A DNA stretch of 41,039 nt from CAYRGQ01 sp964444885. GTDB taxonomy: Bacteria; Bacteroidota; Bacteroidia; Sphingobacteriales; Sphingobacteriaceae. The stretch covers positions 1 through 41,039 of the forward strand of contig CAYUIZ010000015.1 in NCBI GenBank assembly GCA_964444885.1. Direction: 5' to 3'. Numbering within the stretch: position 1 is the first letter of the stretch; each line of letters starts with the position of its first letter. Both the position numbers and the translations under genes were made by a program. The notes beneath the pieces are model-generated. The model was not told the DNA's origin, did no database searches, and saw only the letters and a program-made list of their open reading frames with translations. Shown piece after piece: positions 8,561 to 16,441 of the stretch.

Positions 8561-9136
8561 ATGAAGGAACCCAAAACCATAGCTAACCCCCAATCGGACT
8601 CGGATGCGGCATTGCTCCAGCGCTATGGCGAAACAGGCGATCTCGCTGTGCTGGGCCAGTTATTTCACCGGCATGCCGAAATGGTCTACTATGTTTGTTA
8701 TCGCTACCTGCAGGATGCCGAGGACAGCAAGGACGCCGTGATGCACATTTTCGAAGAGCTGACGGTAAAAGTAAACAAGCAGGAAATCCGGGAGTTTGGG
8801 AGCTGGCTGTACGTGCTGAGCCGCAACCACTGCCTGATGCGCTTGCGTGCCCGCAAGAACAAACAGCATGTTTCGATGGATGAATTTGTGGAATTTCCGG
8901 CCATCGCGCATCAGGATGATGACCCCGAAGAAAAAGAGCGACAACTGTCTGCCTTGGAGGCCTGCGTGGAGAAATTGCCCGAGAAGCAAAAGCAGAGTAT
9001 AGATTTGTTTTTCTTGCAGGAGAAATGTTATAAAGAGGTGGCCGCGATCACGGGGTACGGGATGAAGGAAGTAAAGAGCTATATCCAAAATGGCAAACGG
9101 AATTTAAAAATTTGCATGGAGGCGAGCCGTGGATAG
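8561..9136 (+). CDS. ECF-type RNA polymerase sigma factor
   Basis: A 191-residue sigma-70 family protein. Region 2 (about 25-95) contains the core-binding and -10 recognition helices (YYVCYRYLQDAEDSKDAV, then FGSWLYVLSRNHCLMRLR). Region 4 (about 125-185) has the helix-turn-helix (LPEKQKQSIDLFFLQ, then YKEVAAITGYGMKEVKSYI). Region 3 and region 1.1 are absent, as in extracytoplasmic-function sigma factors. It overlaps the next gene, a membrane-bound anti-sigma-like protein, by 8 bases and lies 80 bases from the divergent VWA gene. The intergenic stretch (8481-8560) holds an A/T-rich inverted repeat (CCAT-AAAT-ATGG at 8523-8534) but no clear TAnnTTTG box. A self-recognised, non-standard promoter is therefore possible. 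Confidence 0.93.
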   Translation: MKEPKTIANPQSDSDAALLQRYGETGDLAVLGQLFHRHAEMVYYVCYRYLQDAEDSKDAVMHIFEELTVKVNKQEIREFGSWLYVLSRNHCLMRLRARKNKQHVSMDEFVEFPAIAHQDDDPEEKERQLSALEACVEKLPEKQKQSIDLFFLQEKCYKEVAAITGYGMKEVKSYIQNGKRNLKICMEASRG

Positions 9137-10454
9137 CAATAGATACGATATCGAGCGCATACGCAAATACCTTAACGGCGAATTGAGTCCGCAGGAAATG
9201 TTCGTGCTGGAGCGCCAAGCCCAGGACGACCCCGTGCTGATGGATTTGCTGGAGGGCATGGAGATGGCCGGCAATGATCCGGTTCATCAAGCGAATATCC
9301 GGGATATCCGCAACCAAATCCCCGGTATGGCCGGGGAAGTGGATAAGATTCGGAAGATGCCCGTTCCATGGCGGAAATGGGCAGTCGCAGCCTCGATTAT
9401 CCTAGTCGCCGGTATTGGTGCTTTCTTTGTGTGGCGCCCCTCGTCGAACGTTGGCGTGGAGTTAGTCCAGCAGTTGGAAACCGGGCCAAGCCCGCGTGGC
9501 CAAGAGGCGGAGCGGGAAGCAACTTCCCAAGCGGAATCGGCCGAATCAGCCAGCGTCGTGCCGTCACAAAGCGCAGCTCCGGCACCTGCGCAGCAAGTGC
9601 CCCCGCGTGCGGCAGTTGGCCGGGATGCTGGCGGGCTGGCGGAAGACCAGTTGGCCGCTACCCCGCCGCCAAGGGCGCTGTCGGCTTTGCGTCCGGCAGA
9701 TAGCCTAAGCATGTCGGCCTCGGCCGGTGCACAGGCTGGTGCAGCAGCGGCAAGCGCGGCAGGGAGCGGGACGGTGTTGCTCGCGGCGCGTCAGGAAGCG
9801 GCGGATACCAATGAAAAGCGGCTATCGATGACCATCAGGAGTTTGCCGGCGGATACCGTCGGTCGCCCGATGTACCGGACGATATCGGGCGTTGTCCGGC
9901 AACTGGAAACGGGGCAGCCGATCGCGGGCGTCACCATTTCCGGGTCGGATGCCAACGTAGCCACGCAGAGTGCCATGGATGGGAAGTTCAGCTTGGCGAT
10001 ACCCGTCCAAAATGACAGCCTGACGATCGCCTCTCTCGGATTTGAGAAACAAACCCTCGATGTGCGAAATCGCGATTCGTTGGTCGTGGTATTGGAAGAG
10101 TCGCTTGCTGAACTGAGCGAGGTCGTAGTGGTTGGGTACGGTCAGGCCTCGCGCCGGGGCGAACGGCCTATCGTTGGAGCGGTTGCGGTTGACGCCGGCC
10201 AGCCCAAGCCCATTAGCGGCTGGGTCAACTTCGAGCAGTACATCCAACGCGAAACGGCTTCCTCACAAGGCAAGGGAACGGTCACGCTGAAGTTCCGGGT
10301 AGGGGATAAGGGGCAGCCGGTGGACGTGCAGCTGGAACATACCACCAACCCTTCGGTGGTCAGGCGAGCCATGGAAATCTTACAGGTGGGCCCACGGTGG
10401 GAACGGGGTGCGGCAGGCGATGTCCCCGCAACGGTATTGATCGAATTTCGGTAA
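9129..10454 (+). CDS. membrane anti-sigma-like protein with CarboxypepD_reg and TonB C-terminal domains
   Basis: A 441-residue protein starting at a GTG that overlaps the sigma gene by 8 bases. Residues 1-50 resemble the short cytoplasmic anti-sigma segment of this phylum (IRKYLNGELSPQEMFVLE) without a zinc-binding HxxxCxxC. One membrane helix lies at 84-102 (WAVAASIILVAGIGAFFVW). The periplasmic part has a low-complexity Ala/Pro/Ser linker (about 115-220), a carboxypeptidase-D-like sandwich (250-325), the motif EVVVVGYG (331-338) and a TonB C-terminal-like domain (about 365-441, with GTVTLKFRVGDKGQPVDV). TonB C-terminal domains normally bind the TonB boxes of outer-membrane receptors. The combination suggests a sensor that responds to envelope or receptor state and releases the sigma factor. 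This is inference; anti-sigma activity has not been shown. Confidence 0.82.
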   Translation: MDSNRYDIERIRKYLNGELSPQEMFVLERQAQDDPVLMDLLEGMEMAGNDPVHQANIRDIRNQIPGMAGEVDKIRKMPVPWRKWAVAASIILVAGIGAFFVWRPSSNVGVELVQQLETGPSPRGQEAEREATSQAESAESASVVPSQSAAPAPAQQVPPRAAVGRDAGGLAEDQLAATPPPRALSALRPADSLSMSASAGAQAGAAAASAAGSGTVLLAARQEAADTNEKRLSMTIRSLPADTVGRPMYRTISGVVRQLETGQPIAGVTISGSDANVATQSAMDGKFSLAIPVQNDSLTIASLGFEKQTLDVRNRDSLVVVLEESLAELSEVVVVGYGQASRRGERPIVGAVAVDAGQPKPISGWVNFEQYIQRETASSQGKGTVTLKFRVGDKGQPVDVQLEHTTNPSVVRRAMEILQVGPRWERGAAGDVPATVLIEFR

Positions 10455-10498
10455 CGGCGCCCGCCCGGTAAATGCTGAAGTTTTTCTATCTTCGCATC

Positions 10499-10792
10499 AT
10501 GTATCTGTATAACGTATCGGTCATTGTCGAAAACAGCGAGAGCCAGTCCGTGCGGGCTTTGCTTATCACGCAGCTGCAGGCGGCAAAAGGCGACGGTTTG
10601 ACCGTCAGGTTATTGGAGCTGCTGGATTCGCCGCATGAGGGCGTCACCTACAGCCTGCAATTGGAAGCACTCGATTCGGAAGCCGTGGCTTCCTTTCAAA
10701 GCAAGCATGTCGTGGCCTTGCAAGCGAAAACCAACCAGCATCACGAAGGGAAGGTGTACTATTTCGATAGCCTTATGCAGACGATCGGCTGA
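10499..10792 (+). CDS. DUF4286 family protein
   Basis: A 97-residue soluble protein of the DUF4286 type; its function is unknown. The start MYLYNVSVIVENS matches the family opening (usually M-x-x-YNV-x-V) and therefore fixes the ATG at 10499 over the upstream in-frame ATG at 10472. The C-terminus HHEGKVYYFDSLMQ is also family-like. It lies 44 bases past the anti-sigma-like gene and faces the DUF983 gene convergently with only 5 bases between stop codons. A near-consensus -7 box (TATCTTCG, 10487-10494) ends only 4 bases before the ATG. Confidence 0.85.
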   Translation: MYLYNVSVIVENSESQSVRALLITQLQAAKGDGLTVRLLELLDSPHEGVTYSLQLEALDSEAVASFQSKHVVALQAKTNQHHEGKVYYFDSLMQTIG

Positions 10793-10797
10793 GCCGA

Positions 10798-11214
10798 TTA
10801 TACCTTGTCACGCTCTTCATCCGTGAGCAAGGCCTCATATTTGGGGTCGTATTTCACCTTGGGGGTGAGGTAGTGAAGCAACAGCAAACGTGAGTACCTG
10901 TAGTTGAAGGGAGCCAAAAGGAGGATGGTGATTACGATTACGCCGATGTAAATGCCGATCGATTCGCTTTTGGTGATCTGATACGCGACGTAGATAAAGG
11001 CGAGCACCTCCAAGACGACCATGGCGTAGCTCACGTACATGGCCGCATAGAAATACCCCGGCTCGATCTGGAACCGAAAACCGCAATGCGGGCATAAAAC
11101 CCGTTCCTTGTTATTCCGAATGCTGTATGTACGCCCGGTGTACATTTTGCCGATGCGGCATTTGGGGCATTTGCCGTTGACCAATGCGTCGAACTTCGGG
11201 GTACGCTTAGCCAT
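10798..11214 (-). CDS. DUF983 family membrane protein with zinc ribbon
   Basis: A 138-residue protein. The N-terminal zinc-ribbon has two CxxC pairs (CPKCRIGKMY and CPHCGFRF) and is followed by two membrane segments (about 55-75 and 82-102) and a charged C-terminal tail. DUF983 genes often lie near cytochrome oxidase assembly genes in other bacteria, but none is present here and the role is unknown. It shares the minus strand with the small CxxC protein upstream, 38 bases away. A near-consensus -7 box (CATCTTTG on the minus strand, 11220-11227) ends 5 bases before the start, so the message could be leaderless. Confidence 0.88.
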   Translation of the reverse strand: MAKRTPKFDALVNGKCPKCRIGKMYTGRTYSIRNNKERVLCPHCGFRFQIEPGYFYAAMYVSYAMVVLEVLAFIYVAYQITKSESIGIYIGVIVITILLLAPFNYRYSRLLLLHYLTPKVKYDPKYEALLTDEERDKV

Positions 11215-11252
11215 GGTTGCAAAGATGAGGCAGGCTGTTTATCCTGCGTGTG

Positions 11253-11531
11253 CTAGTTGAGGGGTACGGGTTTGTCGTCTACCTTGACCGACTTTTTTGC
11301 CCGGAACTTGGTGTACCACAAAAGGCCAATCCCAGCTGTAGCCAAATAGGGGATCACCAACAGGAACATAATGCCTTTGTTGAGGCCTTTGCCTTGCTGG
11401 TTGCCGTTTTCGGTCGCGTTTTGGGCCGTCAATGAGCACATGGCGCATTGTGCTTCAGCGGGTTGCGGAAACGCGACTGCCAAAGTCCACACCAACGCCA
11501 ATACCGGAACCAATCGAGTTAACCACTTCAT
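11253..11531 (-). CDS. small exported membrane protein with CxxC motif, unknown function
   Basis: A 92-residue protein with a signal sequence (MKWLTRLVPVLALVWTLAVA, cleavage probably after AEA), a CAMC motif just after it, a Gln/Asn-rich segment, one membrane helix (about 57-76) and a basic tail. The CAMC placed outside the inner membrane could bind metal or form a disulfide. Nothing shows which. I chose ATG 11531 over the upstream in-frame ATG at 11561 because of the signal peptide and the exact TAnnTTTG box just before it. The neighbour downstream on the same strand is the DUF983 protein, which also has CxxC motifs. Confidence 0.75.
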   Translation of the reverse strand: MKWLTRLVPVLALVWTLAVAFPQPAEAQCAMCSLTAQNATENGNQQGKGLNKGIMFLLVIPYLATAGIGLLWYTKFRAKKSVKVDDKPVPLN

Positions 11532-11536
11532 GGTAG

Positions 11537-11544
11537 CAAATTTA
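11537..11544 (-). promoter_or_regulatory. -7 promoter element flush with a start codon
   Basis: On the minus strand this reads TAAATTTG, an exact TAnnTTTG, ending 5 bases before the ATG at 11531. An ATTG (3 of 4 for the -33 TTTG) lies 20 bases further upstream. Transcription would start at or next to the ATG, giving a leaderless or nearly leaderless mRNA. Confidence 0.55.
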
Positions 11545-11718
11545 GGGTTTATAAATAGCAATTACAATGGAGCGGGACATTAATTTCTTCGTCCCCGCGC
11601 TTGCGTGCGAACCCGAAGTGCCGGGAGCTGTACGCTCACGATAATGTTGCAACGCGACTCCCGCGTTCTGTGATATTTTGCTATTTTAGCGCAAACTTAT
11701 TTCGTTAAAGCAGATTGA

Positions 11719-13842
11719 ATGATGAGAAAAACGACCGCACTGATTGCCACCTTGTTGATCCTGTTTGTCGTGCCTACGCTGGGCCAGACCAAACGGTTGG
11801 ACCTGGAGCAATCCTTCGGACGCAAAGCGTCCTTGACCAAGCCCATAAATACGGTTCGCGGATGGGCGGATGCTAATCATTACATTGAATATGACGTCGA
11901 GGACGGACAAACCTACCAAGTGCATCTCAAAAGCGGCAAGCGCACACTGTATGTGCCCCCTCCGAGCAGCGATGTGGAGGTTTTGACGAAGGATAATGAC
12001 TTGTACGTACGCGAAGGGGAGGCTTCCCTCCGCCGCTTGACGAATTCGCCCGAAGTGGAGGAAAAGAATGCGACCTTGTCTCCTGATAACCAGTATGTCG
12101 CGTTCACCCGCGAACACGATCTCTATGCCATCCGGTTGGCCGATGGACACGAAGTTCGCTATACGAGCGATGCCACGGATGTTATCTATAATGGATGGGC
12201 TTCCTGGGTGTATTTTGAAGAAATTCTGGGACGTGCTTCGCGCTACCGCGCGTTTTGGTGGTCGCCCGACAGCCGGCAGCTCGCATTCATGCGGTTTGAC
12301 GATACGCGCGTGCCCATGTTCCCCATATATGGTGCTACGGGTCAGCACGGCTATTTGGAGCAGACGCGCTACCCGAAAGCGGGTGACGCTAATCCGGAGG
12401 TACGTGTCGGTTTTGTGCCTGTGGACGGAGGAAACGTTGTATGGGCCGATTTTAACGAGAAAGATGACCAGTATTTTGGCGAGCCGTATTGGAGTTACGA
12501 TAGCGGCAGCCTGATGGTGCAATGGATGAATCGCGATCAGACGAATCTGAAATTCTACGAAGTGGATCCGGCCTCAGGCGCTAAGAACGAGATTTACGAC
12601 GAATACCAAAAAGAGTGGATCGACTTGAGCCACAGCGGCCGTATCGAATACCTGAAAGATAATAAGCATTACATCCTAAAAAGCGACAAAACCGGCTGGG
12701 CGCATTTTTACCTCTACCGGCTGGACGGCACATTGATCAACCCGATTACAGAAGGCAAATGGCAGGTCGTTTCCTTAGCGCATGTAGACGAGAAAGCCAA
12801 AGTCGTGTTTTTTACCGCGCGTAGGGAGCATTCGGCTACCGTTGATTTGTATCGCGTGGATTATGACGGCAAGAACCTGGCGCGTCTTACCTTTGGTGAT
12901 TTTACGCACCAAGTTCAGTTGTCGCCTGACGGGAAGCACTTCATCACGTCGTATTCGAATGTCAGCACCCCGACACGCGTTGCGTTGCTAGACACCAAAG
13001 GCAAGTTTCTCAAGCAGCTCGCCGACAGCAAGGCCGCGGATTTTGATGCGTATATCTACGCGAAAACGGAGTTGATTACCATTCCTACGCCGGATGGTTA
13101 CGACTTGCCCGCCACGATTACCTGGCCGACCGATTTTGATGAAACGAAGCCCTATCCCGTGATTTTCAGTATCTACGGCGGACCGGATGCGGGCTCGGTG
13201 CGCAATACGTGGAAAGGAACGTCCAACCAGCATTGGGCAAACGAAGGCATTATACAAATTACTGTCGATCACCGGGCTTCAGGGCATTTTGGTAAAGAGG
13301 GCGTGGCGCTTATGCACCGAAAATTGGGTCACTGGGAGATGGTCGACTACATCACCGCGGCCAAATGGCTGAAAAGCAAGCCTTGGGTAGCTAACGATAA
13401 ATTGCTGATTACCGGCCACAGTTATGGCGGATACATTACGGCCCTGGCGCTCACCAAGGGTGCGGATTATTTTGACTACGGTATATCCGGCGCACCGGTG
13501 ACCAGCTGGGAACTCTACGATACCCATTATACCGAACGCTTCATGGATACGCCACAGGACAATCCGGAGGGCTACAAAGCGGGGTCTGTGCTGACCTACG
13601 TTGATCAATACAAAGGCGGGTTGCGCTTGATGCACGGCGATATGGACGACAACGTACACATGCAGAATACCATGCAATTGGTTGACGCGCTGACCGATCG
13701 CAACGTGCCTTTCGAGCTGATGATTTACCCCGGAAGCCGCCATGGCTGGAACCGCTCGAAGGTGGCGTACGACCAGGCTGAGCGGATGCGGTTCTATTAC
13801 CAATATTTGTTGGAAAAGCCCGTGCCGGAAGAACTGAAGTAG
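11719..13842 (+). CDS. S9 family prolyl oligopeptidase-type peptidase (DPP-IV-like)
   Basis: A 707-residue exported serine peptidase that probably removes Xaa-Pro dipeptides from peptides in the periplasm. A signal peptide (1-22) is followed by the DPPIV N-terminal beta-propeller (about 90-460), which includes the glutamate pair in WVYFEEILGR that anchors the substrate amino terminus in DPP-IV, and then by the alpha/beta-hydrolase domain (about 480-707). The catalytic triad is visible: Ser568 in GHSYGG, an Asp of the DD pair 643-644 in GDMDDNV, and His675 in GSRHGW. It is about the usual length. It is a single gene. The gap after it (13843-14002) holds an imperfect hairpin with a GAAA loop (13910-13928) and no gene. 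Confidence 0.94.
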   Translation: MMRKTTALIATLLILFVVPTLGQTKRLDLEQSFGRKASLTKPINTVRGWADANHYIEYDVEDGQTYQVHLKSGKRTLYVPPPSSDVEVLTKDNDLYVREGEASLRRLTNSPEVEEKNATLSPDNQYVAFTREHDLYAIRLADGHEVRYTSDATDVIYNGWASWVYFEEILGRASRYRAFWWSPDSRQLAFMRFDDTRVPMFPIYGATGQHGYLEQTRYPKAGDANPEVRVGFVPVDGGNVVWADFNEKDDQYFGEPYWSYDSGSLMVQWMNRDQTNLKFYEVDPASGAKNEIYDEYQKEWIDLSHSGRIEYLKDNKHYILKSDKTGWAHFYLYRLDGTLINPITEGKWQVVSLAHVDEKAKVVFFTARREHSATVDLYRVDYDGKNLARLTFGDFTHQVQLSPDGKHFITSYSNVSTPTRVALLDTKGKFLKQLADSKAADFDAYIYAKTELITIPTPDGYDLPATITWPTDFDETKPYPVIFSIYGGPDAGSVRNTWKGTSNQHWANEGIIQITVDHRASGHFGKEGVALMHRKLGHWEMVDYITAAKWLKSKPWVANDKLLITGHSYGGYITALALTKGADYFDYGISGAPVTSWELYDTHYTERFMDTPQDNPEGYKAGSVLTYVDQYKGGLRLMHGDMDDNVHMQNTMQLVDALTDRNVPFELMIYPGSRHGWNRSKVAYDQAERMRFYYQYLLEKPVPEELK

Positions 13843-14002
13843 GCTAGCCCGGCCTGGCTACAGGCAGTGTGATGGTGTAGGAATCCGTTCGGGGCGAGCG
13901 GGTAATACGCCATTTCCGAAAGGAATGGTTTGTCCTGCTGGAGGATACGGGGTTTGTAAAAAAAATCTATTTATGTGATTTCTTTTTATGGCCCATAAGC
14001 GC

Positions 14003-14010
14003 TATATTTG
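14003..14010 (+). promoter_or_regulatory. -7 promoter element of tRNA-Ala
   Basis: TATATTTG matches TAnnTTTG exactly and ends 14 bases before the first base of the tRNA. No good -33 TTTG is visible at the expected distance. Confidence 0.6.
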
Positions 14011-14024
14011 CAATCCGAAATCAA

Positions 14025-14098
14025 GGGGGTTTAGCTCAGTTGGCTAGAGCGCTTGCCTGGCAGGCAAGAGGTCATCGGTTCGAATCCGATAATCTCCA
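14025..14098 (+). tRNA. tRNA-Ala (anticodon GGC)
   Basis: A complete cloverleaf. The acceptor stem is GGGGGTT paired with AATCTCC and includes the G3-U70 wobble that identifies alanine tRNA. The D stem is GCTC/GAGC, the anticodon stem CTTGC/GCAAG encloses loop CTGGCAG (anticodon GGC, reading GCC/GCU), and the T stem ATCGG/CCGAT encloses TTCGAAT. The discriminator base is A. The 3' CCA is not fully encoded (ACA follows), so it must be added by the cell. Confidence 0.97.
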
Positions 14099-14102
14099 CA
14101 TA

Positions 14103-14130
14103 ATAAAGCGGCTTGAAAAGGCCGCTTTAT
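14103..14130. terminator. bidirectional terminator between tRNA-Ala and lnt
   Basis: A perfect 10-base-pair stem (ATAAAGCGGC / GCCGCTTTAT, loop TTGAAAAG) starts 4 bases after the tRNA and ends directly at the lnt stop codon. It can serve both convergent transcripts. The core AAAGCGGC/GCCGCTTT is the same as in the terminator at the left edge of the window. Confidence 0.8.
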
Positions 14131-15765
14131 CTATTTAGAGGGACTGCCATTTCCTTTACCCTTGCCTCTCCTGAATACCAAAAGTCCTAGAAAGCCGATT
14201 CCCCCGGCCAATGCCAAGTAGGCGAGGTAATCCCCCGTTTGCGTATAGAAGGTCATCTCCTCATTGAGGTTAATCTCTTGGTTTAACGCCGCAGGCACCC
14301 ACCATTCCGTCTTTTGGACTACGTCACCCCGTTGGTTAATGAATCCGGAGATGCCCGTATTGGCAGACCGCGCTACCCAGCGGCGGTTTTCGATGGCGCG
14401 GAGCTGGGCATAAGCCAGGTGTTGGTCTTTGCCCGACGTGTCGCCCCACCAGCCGTCGTTCGTGACGACAGCGATGAACTGCGCGCCCTGGCGTACGTAT
14501 TCGGCCACGTAATTGCCCCAAATGGATTCGTAGCAGATGGTGGGGGCCGCGCCGATGCCGCTTTGGGCATAAAACACCGAGGGTTCATCCTGGCCGCCAT
14601 AACTGCCCGTGGCCCCGCCAAACGCCTTGAACAGCGGCTTCATGAAGGCCAGGGTCTCGCCGAAAGGCAGCTTCTCAACGCCGGGGACCAGCTTCGATTT
14701 GTGGTAAAACTGCAATTTAGGCGAGTTTTCGATCAGCACGGCGGCGTTAAACCTATCGTAAAACAATCCATTAAATTCCATGGACGACATGCCCGTCGGT
14801 TCGGGATGCACGCGATAACTCTCAATGCCCGACAATACGTTTCCATTCTTATAATCGGATAAGAAATCCTGAATCCGGGAAAATAGCGGGTGCGAACGAA
14901 ATTCCTCTTCATCGTAGCCGAAAGGATGGGCAATCGCCGTCTCGGGCCAGATGAAAAATTCCGTGTTGGGCTGACCCGCCTGTTGGGACAACGTGATTAA
15001 GTTGGTGAGCTGCTCCTCGGGCGGAATTGGCCCAAATTTGCCATAAGGGTCGATGTTGGGCTGTACCACTACGACGTTGGACGGGTTAACGTATTCCTCA
15101 TAGTTGGCATAGCGGACGAGCGACAAGGCGGACGGCACCACGATCGTTATCGCTAGGGCTGCAATCAGTTTAGTCCGATGGCTTTTGGGGAACTTATCCC
15201 GCGCCGATAATAGGATGAGGAACGCCAATATATTGGTGGCCCAAATCCACATCGAACCGCCGTACACACCGGTGTGCTCATACCATTGGATAAGCTGGTG
15301 CGTGCTCGCAAAGCCATTGCCCAGGGTCATCCAAGGAAAAGCAAGGTCCCAGCTTTGGTGCAAGTATTCGTAGGCTATCCAAAAACACGCTAAGCCGGCT
15401 AGCGACCAGCCAATCGCATGCCGCTTGCGGAGTTGGTAGTACAGCCGAAAGGCCAGTCCCATCAGCACCGCGGCGAGGCCAAACGGGATCAGTGAAATGG
15501 GAATGGCCGCATAATGCGGCATGACCGCCGCCAGGGAATTGTATACCCAATAGATGGATGCGGTATTCCATACGGCGCCCGTCAGGCCGCCCAGTAGAAA
15601 CACCTTTTTCCCTTTTTGGGTATAGCTGCCGCGCATCATGTTTTCCAAAGCCAGCAGCACGGGTACAAAGGCCACCCAAAGCAGTGGTGCCGTATAGGGG
15701 ATAGGCGGCCAGCCCAGCCACAAGACCACGGCACTCAGTAAGGCTAATAAATAGTTGTTTTTCAC
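14131..15765 (-). CDS. lnt: apolipoprotein N-acyltransferase
   Basis: Inner-membrane enzyme that adds the third acyl chain to the N-terminal cysteine of lipoproteins, the last maturation step after Lgt and LspA. The 544-residue protein has about six N-terminal membrane segments, a periplasmic nitrilase-type domain (about 228-500) and a last membrane helix near 513-532. The catalytic triad is readable: Glu275 in WPETAIAHPF, Lys358 in YHKSKLVPGVE, Cys411 in PTICYESIWG. The start codon is GTG, 2 bases after the stop of the PH/SHOCT gene, so the two are translationally close. lspA in the same window acts in the same pathway. Confidence 0.95.
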   Translation of the reverse strand: MKNNYLLALLSAVVLWLGWPPIPYTAPLLWVAFVPVLLALENMMRGSYTQKGKKVFLLGGLTGAVWNTASIYWVYNSLAAVMPHYAAIPISLIPFGLAAVLMGLAFRLYYQLRKRHAIGWSLAGLACFWIAYEYLHQSWDLAFPWMTLGNGFASTHQLIQWYEHTGVYGGSMWIWATNILAFLILLSARDKFPKSHRTKLIAALAITIVVPSALSLVRYANYEEYVNPSNVVVVQPNIDPYGKFGPIPPEEQLTNLITLSQQAGQPNTEFFIWPETAIAHPFGYDEEEFRSHPLFSRIQDFLSDYKNGNVLSGIESYRVHPEPTGMSSMEFNGLFYDRFNAAVLIENSPKLQFYHKSKLVPGVEKLPFGETLAFMKPLFKAFGGATGSYGGQDEPSVFYAQSGIGAAPTICYESIWGNYVAEYVRQGAQFIAVVTNDGWWGDTSGKDQHLAYAQLRAIENRRWVARSANTGISGFINQRGDVVQKTEWWVPAALNQEINLNEEMTFYTQTGDYLAYLALAGGIGFLGLLVFRRGKGKGNGSPSK

Positions 15766-15767
15766 GC

Positions 15768-16388
15768 TTATAGTTCGGATAGCAGTTCGTTTTTCTTGGT
15801 GTCGTACTCCGCCTGTGTGATCAGGTTTTTTTCAAACAGGAACTTCAGTTTCTCGAGTTTCTTCACCAATTCGTCCTCGGGTTCGTCGCGCTTCAATACC
15901 GGCTCCTCGGAGGTCAGTAGGGGGCGGTACGATTCCTGTTCGGCGTGCGGCGAGGGCGCAGCTGCCGCGGCGCTGGCTTCGAGTTCCTGCTGTTGTGTTT
16001 CGCGGAATTCCTCCAGGGCCTCGTTTGCCAATTGGTACAGCTTGCGGGCCTGGGTTTTGGGCACGTAATCGATGCTCAGGTTTTCGCCTTTGATGGGAAT
16101 AAGGGTAAACTTGGAGCCGAAAATTTCTTCCTTAAACGCGATGTCCTTCAGGTCTTTCCATACGAAAATCTCGAAATTGGTAGCCAGCCCCAGTTTGGTG
16201 AATTCCGACAGGAAAATCCGCTTGTTGCTGAGCGCGATGGTGTCGGGCAGGAGCGTGACAGCGGGCTTCTTCTGAACGGCAATGTACGTGATGACTTCGC
16301 CGGAGACCATGATGTCCTGCAGTTTGATCAGTAGCTTTTCTACGATTTTGGGGTCCTGTCCGTCGTGGATATATTTATCGATATTCAT
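15768..16388 (-). CDS. PH-like and SHOCT domain protein
   Basis: A 206-residue cytoplasmic protein. An N-terminal bacterial PH-like domain (about 1-120, MNIDKYIHDGQDPKIVEKL ... NLSIDYVPKTQARKLY) is followed by an acidic Gln/Glu/Ala linker and a C-terminal SHOCT motif (about 172-206, KLKFLFEKNLITQAEYDTKK). Such proteins are thought to bind other proteins or membranes, and the function is not known. I chose the ATG at 16388. The frame stays open to 16727, but that extension lies antiparallel within the rsmI coding sequence and is not protein-like. A minus-strand TATCTTTA at 16427-16434 could be its own promoter. lnt follows after 2 bases. Confidence 0.85.
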   Translation of the reverse strand: MNIDKYIHDGQDPKIVEKLLIKLQDIMVSGEVITYIAVQKKPAVTLLPDTIALSNKRIFLSEFTKLGLATNFEIFVWKDLKDIAFKEEIFGSKFTLIPIKGENLSIDYVPKTQARKLYQLANEALEEFRETQQQELEASAAAAAPSPHAEQESYRPLLTSEEPVLKRDEPEDELVKKLEKLKFLFEKNLITQAEYDTKKNELLSEL

Positions 16389-16426
16389 GTTTGCTTGCCC
16401 GGTTAATGTGAGATGCTTCGGCGTGA

Positions 16427-16434
16427 TAAAGATA
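16427..16434 (-). promoter_or_regulatory. possible -7 element of the PH/SHOCT-lnt unit
   Basis: Minus-strand TATCTTTA, one mismatch from TAnnTTTG, about 38 bases before the PH/SHOCT start. No convincing -33 box, so this is tentative. Confidence 0.3.
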
Positions 16435-16441
16435 GCAAGAT

